The notes: generated by a model from the sequence alone, not told the origin. DNA of 64,000 nt from JANPLD01 sp031426355 (GCA_031426355.1 JANPLD010000010.1:1-64000), one strand, 5' to 3'; shown: positions 42,869 through 51,822, numbered from the stretch's first letter. Program-made: numbers and translations.

Positions 42869-43293
42869 ATTCTGGTTCTCTGGCAGTCACTCATGATATC
42901 CCTTCCACTGAAGGCCTAATGATATCAAGTTCCTTTGAGGAATTTGTTTCGCAGATTAAAAATGGTGGTGAGAACCTTATTGCTTCATGGTTGCAAAATA
43001 TAAAGGTCGCAGAATTTAATACTGAAAAGCACATTATTAAAATTATAATGCCGGTCGATTTTTCATTTTTCTCACAAAAGGAATTTGTCGAGAAAGTTCG
43101 TGTTGTAACCGGCAATAACTGGGTTTTAGATGTGGTCGACCCCGGTTTTGTTACCAACGCAGATGCGGTGATTTCTATAAAAGAAAAGAAGCTGATTGAG
43201 ATTGAGAATCGTAAAAAAGAAGCTATAAATAGTCCTATTATTAAACAGATATGCAATGAATTCAAAGGCGCAGAAATTATTTCCGTAGCTTAA
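42847..43293 (+). CDS. dnaX: tau-specific C-terminal domain of DnaX, -1 frame
   Basis: This frame is open without interruption from the A9 run to the TAA at 43291-43293. It encodes KPSDLDSGSL, a flexible linker, then a folded domain (SFEEFVSQIKNGGENLIASWL, then EFVEKVRVVTGNNWVLDVV). That domain has the pattern of the alphaproteobacterial DnaX C-terminal region, which contacts the polymerase alpha subunit. An independent start at the ATG 42919 is possible (124 aa) but has no convincing Shine-Dalgarno. A frameshift joining it to the gamma part is more likely. Confidence 0.8.
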   Translation, partial: KKKPSDLDSGSLAVTHDIPSTEGLMISSSFEEFVSQIKNGGENLIASWLQNIKVAEFNTEKHIIKIIMPVDFSFFSQKEFVEKVRVVTGNNWVLDVVDPGFVTNADAVISIKEKKLIEIENRKKEAINSPIIKQICNEFKGAEIISVA

Positions 43294-43332
43294 TTCTAAA
43301 CTCTAAATACTAACAACTAAATTCTAGATCAT

Positions 43333-43653
43333 ATGAACATCCAGCAATTAATGAAACAAGCGCAGCAGATGCAAAAAAAACTTATGGACGCGCAAGCACA
43401 GGTTGAACTGCTTGAGATCGAAGGCTCTGCAGGCGGCGGAATGGTTAAAATAACCATCAATGGCAAAGGCGCTGCAAAATCTATCTCTATTGACCCTAAA
43501 CTTATGGATCCTAGCGAAAAAGAAATGCTTGAAGACCTTATCGTTGCAGCTATAAATGATGCTAATACTAAGAAGGAAGATGAATCCAATAAGAAAATGG
43601 GCGATCTTACTGGTGGTATGAACCTCCCGGCTGGCTTTAAATTACCTATGTAA
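43333..43653 (+). CDS. YbaB/EbfC-family nucleoid-associated protein
   Basis: 106 aa; a small DNA-binding protein, dimeric with tweezer-like helices. Signature: MNIQQLMKQAQQMQKKLMDAQ then GMVKITINGKG and IDPKLMDPSEKEMLEDLIVAAINDA. It follows dnaX, the almost universal dnaX-ybaB order; recR, the usual third member, is absent and purF follows. The Asn-Leu-Pro-Ala C-terminus is typical. Confidence 0.95.
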   Translation: MNIQQLMKQAQQMQKKLMDAQAQVELLEIEGSAGGGMVKITINGKGAAKSISIDPKLMDPSEKEMLEDLIVAAINDANTKKEDESNKKMGDLTGGMNLPAGFKLPM

Positions 43654-43701
43654 TCTATTGCATGTTTCTGCAAATCTTGCTATCACGCACGCAGAAATCA
43701 T

Positions 43702-45240
43702 GTGGAATCTATGTATCATTTTAAGAACAAGCTCCAATCCTCTCCCGCCCGCAATCTATCACCTATAAATCAGTTCGTTTCCCCATATGAGGAATGCGGC
43801 GTATTTGGCGCTTGCGGAACTCTTGATGCTGCGGCGCATACTGCGCTAGGCTTGCACGCTCTCCAGCACAGGGGTCAGGAAGCCGCAGGGATAGTATCTT
43901 GTGAAACAAATTCTGACAGGTCACTTTCGAATCTTCACCACCATCATGCGATCGGTAAAGTTGGTGATAACTTTGGTGATGGAGTTATCATAGCTAAGTT
44001 AAGAGGTTTTTCTGCGATCGGCCATAACAGATATTCAACAACTGGTGGCTCAGTAAATGCCGCAAATATTCAGCCTTTAATAGCGGAGCTTAGCTTTGGA
44101 GCGCTTGCGCTAGCTCATAACGGTAACCTCACTAACGCCGCAATCATCAGGAAAAAACTTATTTCTGAAGGTTCAATATTCCGCACTACTATGGATACCG
44201 AAGTTGTTATCCATTTAATGGCACGCTCCGGCAAAAATAATATTAAAGATGCCCTTATAGAGGCCCTTAAAAAAATTGAAGGTGGTTATTCCTTAATAGT
44301 CCTCGATAAAGATTATCTTATCGGTGCCCGCGATCCATACGGTATAAGGCCGCTAATGCTCGGCAGGTTAGGGGATGCCTACTTCCTTGCTTCTGAAACC
44401 TGCGCTTTTGATATAATCGGCGCGCAGCACGTTCGTGATATTGCTCCCGGCGAGATTATCATAATTGATAAAAAGAAGGTTCATGAGCAGAAGCCGAAAA
44501 AAGAAGCAACCGAATCACTTTTCCCATTCCCGAAAGTGAATCCAAGATTCTGTATTTTCGAATTCGTATATTTTTCCCGCCCAGATTCGCAGATCGAGAA
44601 TAAAGATGTTTATGCCGTCCGTAAAAGAATGGGCGCAGAACTTTCCCGCGAGAACCCTATTGAAGCTGATATAGTTATCCCGGTGCCGGATTCCGGCGTT
44701 GCCTCCGCCCTTGGTTATGCTGAAGAAGCAAAATGCCAGTTCGAACTTGGAATAATCAGGAACCATTATGTCGGCAGAACTTTTATCGAACCAACTGACC
44801 AGATCAGGAATCTCGGTGTAAAGTTAAAGCATAATGCTAACCGTTCAGTTATTGAAGGCAAAAGGGTCGTACTTGTTGATGACAGTATTGTCCGCGGCAC
44901 TACTTCCAAAAAGATAGTTGCCATGGTGCGTGATGCCGGCGCAAAAGAAGTTCACATGCGTATAGCGAGCCCTGCAACAACCAATGCTTGTTTTTATGGT
45001 ATTGATACCCCCTCAACTGAAAAGCTTCTGGCATCTCACATGACCACTGAAGAAATTTGCAAATTTATCGGCGCAGATTCCCTTGCTTATCTTTCGGTTG
45101 ATTCATTATACCGTGCGGTAGGTGAGGCAAAAAGAAATAATGAGATCCCTCAATATTGTGATGCATGCTTTACTGGCGATTACGCGGTGGAACTAAAAGA
45201 TAAAAATGCCGGGCTGGTAAATAAAGGTTACGATTGCTAA
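43702..45240 (+). CDS. purF: amidophosphoribosyltransferase PurF
   Basis: First step of purine synthesis: PRPP plus glutamine to phosphoribosylamine. 512 aa. The N-terminal nucleophile is Cys32 in EECGVFGACG, so about 31 residues are a propeptide, as in the Bacillus-type enzyme. Cysteines in FCIFEFVYF and YCDACFTGDY fit that group's [4Fe-4S] cluster. The PRPP loop is VVLVDDSIVRGTTSKKI. The start is uncertain: GTG at 43702 or ATG at 43711; neither has a clear Shine-Dalgarno. Confidence 0.96.
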   Translation: MESMYHFKNKLQSSPARNLSPINQFVSPYEECGVFGACGTLDAAAHTALGLHALQHRGQEAAGIVSCETNSDRSLSNLHHHHAIGKVGDNFGDGVIIAKLRGFSAIGHNRYSTTGGSVNAANIQPLIAELSFGALALAHNGNLTNAAIIRKKLISEGSIFRTTMDTEVVIHLMARSGKNNIKDALIEALKKIEGGYSLIVLDKDYLIGARDPYGIRPLMLGRLGDAYFLASETCAFDIIGAQHVRDIAPGEIIIIDKKKVHEQKPKKEATESLFPFPKVNPRFCIFEFVYFSRPDSQIENKDVYAVRKRMGAELSRENPIEADIVIPVPDSGVASALGYAEEAKCQFELGIIRNHYVGRTFIEPTDQIRNLGVKLKHNANRSVIEGKRVVLVDDSIVRGTTSKKIVAMVRDAGAKEVHMRIASPATTNACFYGIDTPSTEKLLASHMTTEEICKFIGADSLAYLSVDSLYRAVGEAKRNNEIPQYCDACFTGDYAVELKDKNAGLVNKGYDC

Positions 45241-45253
45241 TCATATTATATTC

Positions 45254-46432
45254 ATGAAACAGTTTGATGTAATAATTATCGGTGCAGGCGCAGCAGGCCT
45301 CATGTGCGCTATTGAAGCAGGAAAACGCGGCCGCAGCGTTCTAGTGATCGACCATTCAAAATCTGTTGGTGAGAAGATTCGTATCTCCGGCGGTGGCAGA
45401 TGCAACTTTACCAATATCAACACTACACCTGAAAATTTCCTGTCAGAAAACCCACGGTTTTGTATCTCTGCATTAAAGCGCTATACCCAGTTTGATTTTA
45501 TAAACCTGATAAAAAAACATAATATTTATTTCCACGAAAAAACTTTGGGACAGCTTTTCTGCGATGAATCTGCCCAGCAGATAATTGATATGCTTCTTGA
45601 GGAATGCCGAGCAGTAAAAGTTCAGCTAACCTTAAATACTGCAATTTCTGATATATCAAAAAGCGGTGATAAATTTGAATTCAAAAGCGAAAATGAAAAT
45701 TTCAGATGTAGTTCATTAGTAATCGCATCCGGCGGTCTTTCAATTCCAAAAATAGGCGCAACTCCTTTTGGTTATGAAGTTGCAAAACAGTTCGATATAA
45801 AAGTTGTTCCGCCAAGGGCAGGGCTTGTTCCATTCACATTCAGCGAGGAAAAACTTTTAAGATATAAAGACTTGGCCGGTATCGCGCTTGATGTTGAAGT
45901 TTCCTGCAATGGTAAAAGCTTCAGGGAAGCCATGCTATTCACCCACCGCGGTCTTAGTGGCCCGGCAATATTGCAGATATCTTCCTACTGGAAAAATAAT
46001 GACGATATCATAATAAACCTGCTTCCTGATATGAACGCGTTCGAATATCTAGAAGAGGGCAGGCTGGAAGCGCCAAGGATTGAACTCTATAACGCGCTTT
46101 CAAATATCTTCCCGAAAAGATTCGCCCAGTTTATTTGTGAAGAGAATTATTTCAATGGCAGGTTATGTGATTTCTCTAACTCCCAGTTCCAGATAGTCGC
46201 CGATACTCTTCATGGCTGGAGAATTAAACCTGATGGTACCGAAGGTTACCGCACTGCAGAAGTTACCTTAGGCGGAGTTTCCACTGATGAATTATCTTCC
46301 AAAACTTTTGAAGCAAAAAAAGTTCCCGGCCTATTTTTCATCGGCGAGGTCATGGATGTAACCGGTCATTTAGGTGGCTACAACTTCCAGTGGGCATGGT
46401 CTTCAGGCTACGCCTGCGGACAGTTCGCCTAG
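45254..46432 (+). CDS. YhiN/HI0933-family FAD-dependent flavoprotein
   Basis: 392 aa. FAD-binding Rossmann motif VIIIGAGAAGLMCAIEAGKRG at the N-terminus, followed by the family hallmark ISGGGRCNFTN and, at the end, FIGEVMDVTGHLGGYNFQWAWSSGYACG. Members are putative NAD(P)/FAD oxidoreductases of unknown substrate. It starts 13 nt after purF on the same strand and overlaps the purL stop by 4 nt on the opposite strand. Confidence 0.93.
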   Translation: MKQFDVIIIGAGAAGLMCAIEAGKRGRSVLVIDHSKSVGEKIRISGGGRCNFTNINTTPENFLSENPRFCISALKRYTQFDFINLIKKHNIYFHEKTLGQLFCDESAQQIIDMLLEECRAVKVQLTLNTAISDISKSGDKFEFKSENENFRCSSLVIASGGLSIPKIGATPFGYEVAKQFDIKVVPPRAGLVPFTFSEEKLLRYKDLAGIALDVEVSCNGKSFREAMLFTHRGLSGPAILQISSYWKNNDDIIINLLPDMNAFEYLEEGRLEAPRIELYNALSNIFPKRFAQFICEENYFNGRLCDFSNSQFQIVADTLHGWRIKPDGTEGYRTAEVTLGGVSTDELSSKTFEAKKVPGLFFIGEVMDVTGHLGGYNFQWAWSSGYACGQFA

Positions 46433-48642
46433 TTATCCATCAACTTCGGCAAAGTTCCACTATAAGCTTTCTGCAATTCGATAAGCGAAACTTCTTCCTT
46501 GCCGAGCTTAAGTGACATACCGCCAGTATCACCAATAACAGTAGCTGAAACACCCATTTCAGGCGCTTTAGTAAGTATCCTTTCAGCTGATTCCTGGGGC
46601 GCGGTAATTATATATCTTCCCTGGTCTTCACCAAATGCACGCGCGTAAGTTACGGAAATATCAATGGTCGCACCTATGTTTCCAGCCATTGCCATTTCAG
46701 CGATAGCAACTAATTGCCCACCATCAGATATATCGTGGCATGCAGATATCCAGCCTTGGTCAATACAGAACAAAATAAAGTCCGCATTGTTTTTTTCAAT
46801 GTTAAGATCAACATAAGGTGGTGCATATCCTTCTTTTATTCCAAGTATTTCCTCAGCAAAAACTGTAGCGCCAAGATGCCCTATCATATCACCAATACGG
46901 ATAATAACATGGCCTTCTTTTTTAAATGTTGCCGTTATAGTCTTAGAAATATCTTCAATTAAACCAACTCCGCCAACAGCAGGTGTCGGTTTGATGGATT
47001 TACCTAAAGTATCATTGTAAAGTGACGCATTACCCGAAACAACAGGGTATGAAAGCGCTTCACATGCTTCCGCCATTCCAGCTAAAGCCCCAACTATCTG
47101 TCCCATGATCTCCGGCTTTTCCGGGTTACCAAAATTGAGACAATTTGTTATCGCAAGTGGTTTCGCGCCAACTGATACTAAATTCCTGTAGCTTTCTGCA
47201 ACGGCCTGTTTTCCGCCTTCTTGAGGGTTTGCATAAACATATCTTGGTGTGCAGTCAGTCGTGATTGCTATTCCTTTTTTAGTTCCATGAACTCTCACCA
47301 CAGCCGCATCTCCGCCCGGCGCCTGAATTGTATCATTCATCACGCGATGGTCATACTGTTCCCATATCCATTTTTTTGAACATATATTTGGTGATGCCAG
47401 AAGTCTTTTTAACACGTCGAAAAGGTCTTTCTCAACCGCAGGCTTTTCATAATTAAAATATGGTTTGATCTCGGTTGGCTTCCATGGCCTGTCATAAACA
47501 GGTGCATTTTCTGAAAGCGGAAGTATCGGCAGATCGCATTCTATTTTGCCATGATGCTTAAGTATTAACCTTCCAGTATCTGTAACTTTCCCGATTATCG
47601 CAGAATCAATATCCCATTTATCAAAAATACTATGGGCAAAATCTTCTTTGCCTTCCTTGATAACAATTAACATGCGTTCTTGTGATTCAGATAGCATCAT
47701 CTCATAAGCGGTCATGTTCTCTTCACGCTGCGGAACATTATCTAAAATAAGTTCAACCCCGGTACCGCCTTTTGCCGCCATTTCAAGTGATGAAGATGTT
47801 AACCCTGCTGCACCCATATCCTGTATCGCAACAATCGCATCACTCTGCATAAGTTCTAAGCACGCTTCAATTAATTTCTTCTCTGCAAATGGGTCTCCTA
47901 CCTGAACCGTTGGGCGTTTCTCTTCAGACTTCTCATCAAACTCAGCTGATGCCATGGTCGCGCCATGGATACCATCGCGCCCTGTTTTTGAACCTGCATA
48001 AAGAATCGCCGCTCCAACCTTGCTGGCAGCCGAATAGAATATCTTATCTTTCTCAGCAAGCCCAACTGCCATTGCGTTCACTAAGATATTTCCGTTAAAA
48101 CTTTCATCAAAATTTGTCTCGCCACCAACCGTCGGAACGCCAACGCAGTTACCATAACCACCAATACCGTTAACAACTCCTTTAAGAAGGAATTTAGTTT
48201 TTGGATGGTTCATCGAACCAAAGCGTAGAGCATTCATTAATGCAACCGGCCTTGCGCCCATTGTGAATACGTCTCTTAATATTCCGCCAACACCTGTCGC
48301 AGAACCTTGGTAAGGTTCAATATATGAAGGGTGATTATGACTCTCCATCTTGAATATCACCGCATGGTTATCACCAAAATCAATAACGCCTGCATTTTCA
48401 CCCGGGCCGCAAATAACCTGCGGGCCTTTCGTCGGGAGTTTTTTAATATGTTTGCGCGTAGACTTGTAAGAGCAATGCTCACTCCACATCACTGAGAAAA
48501 TACCAAGCTCAACCATGTTAGGTTTGCGTCCTAATATCTCAAGTATCTTCGCATACTCTTCATCGGTCAGTTTATGGTTTTTTAGAACTTCGCTATCAAT
48601 AACAAAATCCTGTCTTCCCTGCTTTAATGCTTCTTGTGCCAT
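46429..48642 (-). CDS. purL: phosphoribosylformylglycinamidine synthase subunit PurL (small form)
   Basis: ATP-dependent synthesis of FGAM from FGAR; at 737 aa this is the small PurL that needs PurQ and PurS partners, which are not in the window. Visible motifs: MWSEHCSYKSTRKHIK, CGPGENAGVIDFGD, FKMESHNHPSYIEPYQGSAT, and GMQ-like DMGAAGLTSSSLEM. The second half repeats the AIR-synthase fold. Convergent with the YhiN flavoprotein; purF lies on the other strand 1.2 kb away. Confidence 0.97.
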   Translation of the reverse strand: MAQEALKQGRQDFVIDSEVLKNHKLTDEEYAKILEILGRKPNMVELGIFSVMWSEHCSYKSTRKHIKKLPTKGPQVICGPGENAGVIDFGDNHAVIFKMESHNHPSYIEPYQGSATGVGGILRDVFTMGARPVALMNALRFGSMNHPKTKFLLKGVVNGIGGYGNCVGVPTVGGETNFDESFNGNILVNAMAVGLAEKDKIFYSAASKVGAAILYAGSKTGRDGIHGATMASAEFDEKSEEKRPTVQVGDPFAEKKLIEACLELMQSDAIVAIQDMGAAGLTSSSLEMAAKGGTGVELILDNVPQREENMTAYEMMLSESQERMLIVIKEGKEDFAHSIFDKWDIDSAIIGKVTDTGRLILKHHGKIECDLPILPLSENAPVYDRPWKPTEIKPYFNYEKPAVEKDLFDVLKRLLASPNICSKKWIWEQYDHRVMNDTIQAPGGDAAVVRVHGTKKGIAITTDCTPRYVYANPQEGGKQAVAESYRNLVSVGAKPLAITNCLNFGNPEKPEIMGQIVGALAGMAEACEALSYPVVSGNASLYNDTLGKSIKPTPAVGGVGLIEDISKTITATFKKEGHVIIRIGDMIGHLGATVFAEEILGIKEGYAPPYVDLNIEKNNADFILFCIDQGWISACHDISDGGQLVAIAEMAMAGNIGATIDISVTYARAFGEDQGRYIITAPQESAERILTKAPEMGVSATVIGDTGGMSLKLGKEEVSLIELQKAYSGTLPKLMDN

Positions 48643-48748
48643 CTTAAAATATAATTAGAAATTTGCGGCTTTATTAGCAGAATAATTGAGGGTTTACTAG
48701 AAAAAATAAGCAGTAATTTACGGGTAATTTTTAGTAATTAATGGTTAT

Positions 48749-48904
48749 TTAAAAATCTGACACTCTGCCTTTAACACTCCAGTCACCATGTTTTGTAGTG
48801 CCTTCTTTCGGCCCACCAATTTCCTTTATCTTTGAAAGTATCTCTTCAAGCTCTTCATTATTTTTAGGATGCGGTACCTGATTTTCCAATTTAATTTCTG
48901 TCAT
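48749..48904 (-). CDS. DUF1674 / SDHAF4-like small protein, 51 aa
   Basis: A short gene, easily missed. The C-terminal signature is clear: EIGGPKEGTTKHGDWSVKGRVSDF matches the family pattern GGP...KYGDWE.KGR..DF of the succinate dehydrogenase assembly factor 4 group, widespread in alphaproteobacteria and mitochondria. In that family the protein helps attach FAD to or protect the SdhA subunit. The ATG at 48904 has weak upstream purines; its neighbours are a lipoprotein gene upstream and purL downstream. No sdh genes are in the window. Confidence 0.82.
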   Translation of the reverse strand: MTEIKLENQVPHPKNNEELEEILSKIKEIGGPKEGTTKHGDWSVKGRVSDF

Positions 48905-48911
48905 AATGTAA

Positions 48912-49610
48912 CTATAACTTTAGCTTTTGAAGTGATGTTTTAATTCCTTTTGAAATTTCAGATTTTATTAAGATTTTAATATTTTCCAATTCGTTAGCAG
49001 TATAATCTTTTGGGTTTTCCTTCCAGATTATATCACATTTTAAAGGAGTATCATCAGTAAAACCCCATTCCCAAGCAAGCTCTCTTTCTTGGGTGGTATC
49101 AAATACATAAGTAGAAAATAATGAATACGGGCAGCCACCATCGCTAAATAGATTAACTCTTTTAAATAATCCATACCCGCCTTGCATAAGGGGCGCGTTA
49201 TCATAAAGCGTTGGCCTGATCCATATTAAAGTATCCGCCCCTGCTTCTCTTGAAAGTTTAAAAACCTCAGTAATATCGTCTAGATATTCCACCTGTTTTT
49301 TAGGATTATTTGCTTTTCTGACAATTTTAATATTAGCATTAGGCTTAGATTTTTTTAATTCTGAAAGTGCAATATTTTCTGAGAAATCTCTTATTCCAAA
49401 TTCAGGAACACTTAATGTTTTTTCTTCATTCCCAAAGATTGTAATGCCAATAAAAGTATGGTTCATTTCTTCTGTAAAGCCTGAATAAACAGCTATATTT
49501 TTGATCTTGGCCTGATCTTCTGTAGAAACTGATCTTTTTATTCCAAGTGCTGTACAGCTACAAAGTAATAGGGTAATAAAAAGTACACTAAGGTGTTTAA
49601 TAAATTTCAT
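48912..49610 (-). CDS. uncharacterised lipoprotein, 232 aa
   Basis: Not recognised beyond its localisation. An N-terminal signal (MKFIKHLSVLFITLLLC) ends in the lipobox LCSC with the lipidated Cys at 19. The mature part is soluble, with alternating beta and helical character (TIFGNEEKTLSVPEF; ADTLIWIRPTLY; ELAWEWGF). It lies 7 nt upstream of the SDHAF4-like gene and directly follows rpe on the same strand, with overlapping or abutting codons, so it is probably cotranscribed. Confidence 0.75.
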   Translation of the reverse strand: MKFIKHLSVLFITLLLCSCTALGIKRSVSTEDQAKIKNIAVYSGFTEEMNHTFIGITIFGNEEKTLSVPEFGIRDFSENIALSELKKSKPNANIKIVRKANNPKKQVEYLDDITEVFKLSREAGADTLIWIRPTLYDNAPLMQGGYGLFKRVNLFSDGGCPYSLFSTYVFDTTQERELAWEWGFTDDTPLKCDIIWKENPKDYTANELENIKILIKSEISKGIKTSLQKLKL

Positions 49611-50270
49611 TTATCCTCTTAAAATATTGATATTTTTTTCATAATTCTCCTGTTTGCCATCAAATACCGCGCTGCCTGCAACAATAGTATCTGCACCTGC
49701 ATCTAATATTTCTTTGATGTTATTCGTATTGATACCGCCATCAACCTGAAGCATTATATCCTTCCCAGTCTTATCGATCATCCTGCGCAAATTCCTTATT
49801 TTTTCAAGTGAATATGGAATAAATTTCTGTCCGCCAAATCCCGGATTCACTGACATAATTAATACTATGTCAATATCTGCTAGCACATATTCAAGCTCCT
49901 TTTCAGAGGTTGATGGAACAATTGAAACTCCCGCTTTAGCACCTGTTTCCTTTATCTGGCTAATTGTTCTGTCAAGATGAGGACACGCTTCTAAATGAAC
50001 AGTTATAATATCAGAACCCGCTTTTCTAAAGTTAGAGATATATTTCTCCGGCTTAACTATCATAAGATGCGTATCAAACGGCAGTTTCGTTATTTTTCTG
50101 ATTGATGAAATAACTACCGGCCCGATAGTAATATTAGGCACAAACCTTCCGTCCATAACATCAATATGCACCATGTCCGCACCTGCAGTTTCAATCGCTT
50201 TTATCTCCTCTCCAAGTTTCGAGAAATCCGCTGATAAAATTGAAGGAGCTATTTTGATTTTTTGGTTCAT
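49611..50270 (-). CDS. rpe: ribulose-phosphate 3-epimerase Rpe
   Basis: Interconverts ribulose 5-phosphate and xylulose 5-phosphate in the pentose phosphate pathway. 219 aa from the ATG at 50270, giving the usual MNQKIKIAPSILSADF start; a TTG nine codons upstream is less likely. TIM-barrel motifs: HIDVMDGRFVPNITIG, FDTHLMIVKPEKYI, VNPGFGGQKFI and VDGGINTNNI. The stop codon touches the start of the downstream lipoprotein gene. Confidence 0.95.
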   Translation of the reverse strand: MNQKIKIAPSILSADFSKLGEEIKAIETAGADMVHIDVMDGRFVPNITIGPVVISSIRKITKLPFDTHLMIVKPEKYISNFRKAGSDIITVHLEACPHLDRTISQIKETGAKAGVSIVPSTSEKELEYVLADIDIVLIMSVNPGFGGQKFIPYSLEKIRNLRRMIDKTGKDIMLQVDGGINTNNIKEILDAGADTIVAGSAVFDGKQENYEKNINILRG

Positions 50271-50355
50271 TGGATTGGTAAATATATTTGTTATCAATAT
50301 AACAAACCAAAATCACCATTGCGAGTGAATATTCATATTTTAAACATTAGCTATT

Positions 50356-51135
50356 CTATACATGAAGGTTTTTTCCATTTATGTGTTGTAGTTTTTTTCC
50401 TGATATATATTCTGTCGGCGGTTTAATTTTTTGCTCATGGCCTATGTTAAAATTCTTTCGCAATATCTCTATACTATCTAAAGTAATGCCGCCTGACTCA
50501 AATTTGTTGACTTGGTTTTCAAATATTTTCCAATCTTTTGTTAACTTATCACAAGAAGAAAGTTCAGAATGGTTCTCTGTTCGAGAATTTTCATTAGGTT
50601 TTACACTAGCAGCGGTTTTTTTAGGTTCTGTTTTTGGATTTTGGACATCTTTTTGCCTTTTTTCTTCGCATACATAACCATCAAAAATATTTAAAATCTG
50701 TTTTGCCTTTGGATCATTTGATAATTCTGAACTATCAATATACTGTTTCAGTTTTTGTTCAGCCTGTTCAGGGCTTAGAATATAAGTAGTAGTTTCAGGA
50801 GGGAATTTAATAGATTGAAATTGTTTACTGTTTACCTCAGTAACTATAAAAGAGCATTTTTCTTTATCAAGCTTAAAGACCAAACTTTGAGATTCTACTT
50901 CTTGTGTAGGGAATCTAAAATCTTTTGTAACTATGTCAGTGATTTTAGCTAGTCTAGTGTCATGTTTAGGATAAGTGGTTGTTACTTTTTTATAATTTAT
51001 TCCCAAAGAATCAAAATCATTAATTGAAGTGCTTTTTTTATTACGTTTTAAGGAAATATCAATTTCCTGTTCTGTTTTTACATCGCCCTTACCAGGTCCT
51101 TCAGAATTTTCTTTATGTACCGTTATATCTTCCAT
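50356..51135 (-). CDS. uncharacterised hydrophilic protein, 259 aa, behind a CtrA-like promoter
   Basis: Not recognised. Very hydrophilic, rich in Lys, Glu, Ser and Thr, with no signal peptide or membrane segment. The central part (about residues 85-150) may be folded; the N-terminus and the region KRQKDVQNPKTEPKKTAAS are probably disordered. Transcription from the box and -10 at 51161-51192 is inferred. Together with the 51764 gene and the 420-aa gene at 54034-55296 it forms a group of unknown genes around uvrD that share this promoter layout. Confidence 0.7.
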   Translation of the reverse strand: MEDITVHKENSEGPGKGDVKTEQEIDISLKRNKKSTSINDFDSLGINYKKVTTTYPKHDTRLAKITDIVTKDFRFPTQEVESQSLVFKLDKEKCSFIVTEVNSKQFQSIKFPPETTTYILSPEQAEQKLKQYIDSSELSNDPKAKQILNIFDGYVCEEKRQKDVQNPKTEPKKTAASVKPNENSRTENHSELSSCDKLTKDWKIFENQVNKFESGGITLDSIEILRKNFNIGHEQKIKPPTEYISGKKLQHINGKNLHV

Positions 51136-51160
51136 GTATAGGATGAATTAATTTTTTGCC

Positions 51161-51192
51161 ATTTTATCATTAAATAGTTAACAAAAGATTAA
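51161..51192 (-). promoter_or_regulatory. CtrA-like box plus -10 upstream of the 50356-51135 gene
   Basis: On the minus strand TTAATCTTTTGTTAAC (51192-51177) is TTAA-N7-TTAAC. A TAAAAT hexamer at 51166-51161 starts 15 nt after the second TTAA. The architecture is identical to that at 51790-51822, and it lies partly within the direct repeat copy described at 51189-51216. Confidence 0.55.
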
Positions 51193-51216
51193 TGCACCAA
51201 TTTAATAAAATACTTT
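51189..51216 (+). repeat. direct repeat copy A (truncated uvrD start)
   Basis: 28 nt identical to 51819-51846 except for one C/T. It reads ATG CAC CAA TTT and onward as MHQFNKIL, then LS and TAA, a decapitated copy of the uvrD N-terminus. The spacing of the TTAA-N7-TTAA box just upstream is also identical in both copies, 630 bp apart. Confidence 0.9.
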
Positions 51217-51764
51217 TAAGCTAAGGTAAAGCCAGAAGGTTTCTTTTCAAAAGTTATTGGTTCAGATAATTCTGACCCTTTAGGAAGTTCTTTTATATTG
51301 TGAATTGGATTCTTTAGAATTTCTCTTAAACTTTTTATTGTATCTCTAATTTCCGGATCATTAAGTTCATGTCTTTTCTTAATTATGGCTATTATGAAAA
51401 GCATCTTCTATTTGCTTATCCTGAAATCTAAGCTTTTCATTATCCGGGATATTATTTTCTTCTATAGGGGCATTCTGTCCATTTTTTTCTTCTTCTTTTA
51501 AAACATCTCTCCATGGATCGGTATCATTTACTGGAGCTATTAATTTTTGCAGATAATGGTCAAACTTGCCAAATTCTAATTCTTTATTTTGATTATATTC
51601 GGGAGCTTTAGGAGTACGCATATCCTCTAATTGATTTTCGTAAGCTCTTTTATATTTTTCTAATTCCTCATCATTTAATTTTTTTAATTCATCTTTTATC
51701 TGCTGTGGGTTTTCATATCGCCCATCAATAAATCATTTAATTGTTTTAAAATTTCGTCCCTCAT
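51216..51764 (-). pseudogene. twice-frameshifted uncharacterised gene, about 182 codons
   Basis: An ATG at 51764 with AGGGG 7 nt upstream begins MRDEILKQLND. That frame soon stops, but the adjacent frame continues (GRYENPQQIKDELKKLNDEE, then MRTPKAPEYNQNKELEFG) to 51379. The original frame then resumes (HELNDPEIRDTIKSLREIL) to a TAA at 51216. The first shift lies in 51699-51732, the second near 51382-51407, where dropping one T from AATTAAG joins HNSHN to KKRHELND. The two shifts compensate, and the total length is a multiple of three. The product is unknown, Glu/Lys-rich and soluble. It could also be read as two short genes (51379-51621 and 51216-51404), or reflect sequencing errors. Confidence 0.6.
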
Positions 51765-51790
51765 AATATAACCCCTTTAATTATAAATAT

Positions 51791-51822
51791 ATTATACTAT
51801 CTAAAAGTTAATTTTCTCTTAA
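51791..51822 (-). promoter_or_regulatory. CtrA-like box plus -10 between uvrD and the frameshifted gene
   Basis: On the minus strand TTAAGAGAAAATTAAC (51822-51807) is TTAA-N7-TTAAC, with TATAAT at 51796-51791, 15 nt after the second TTAA. The last A of the box is the first base of the uvrD ATG on the plus strand, so the same site could also affect uvrD expression. Confidence 0.6.

Noticed and set aside
48738..48752. TTAA-N7-TTAA overlapping the stop of the SDHAF4-like gene
   Set aside because: It overlaps a coding stop, lacks the final C and is not placed relative to a -10. Too weak to list with the other boxes.
50316..50324. CATTGCGAG resembling the end of the dispersed repeat near 34.5 kb
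   Set aside because: Only 9 nt match and the rest of the repeat is absent. Probably chance or a remnant that cannot be supported.
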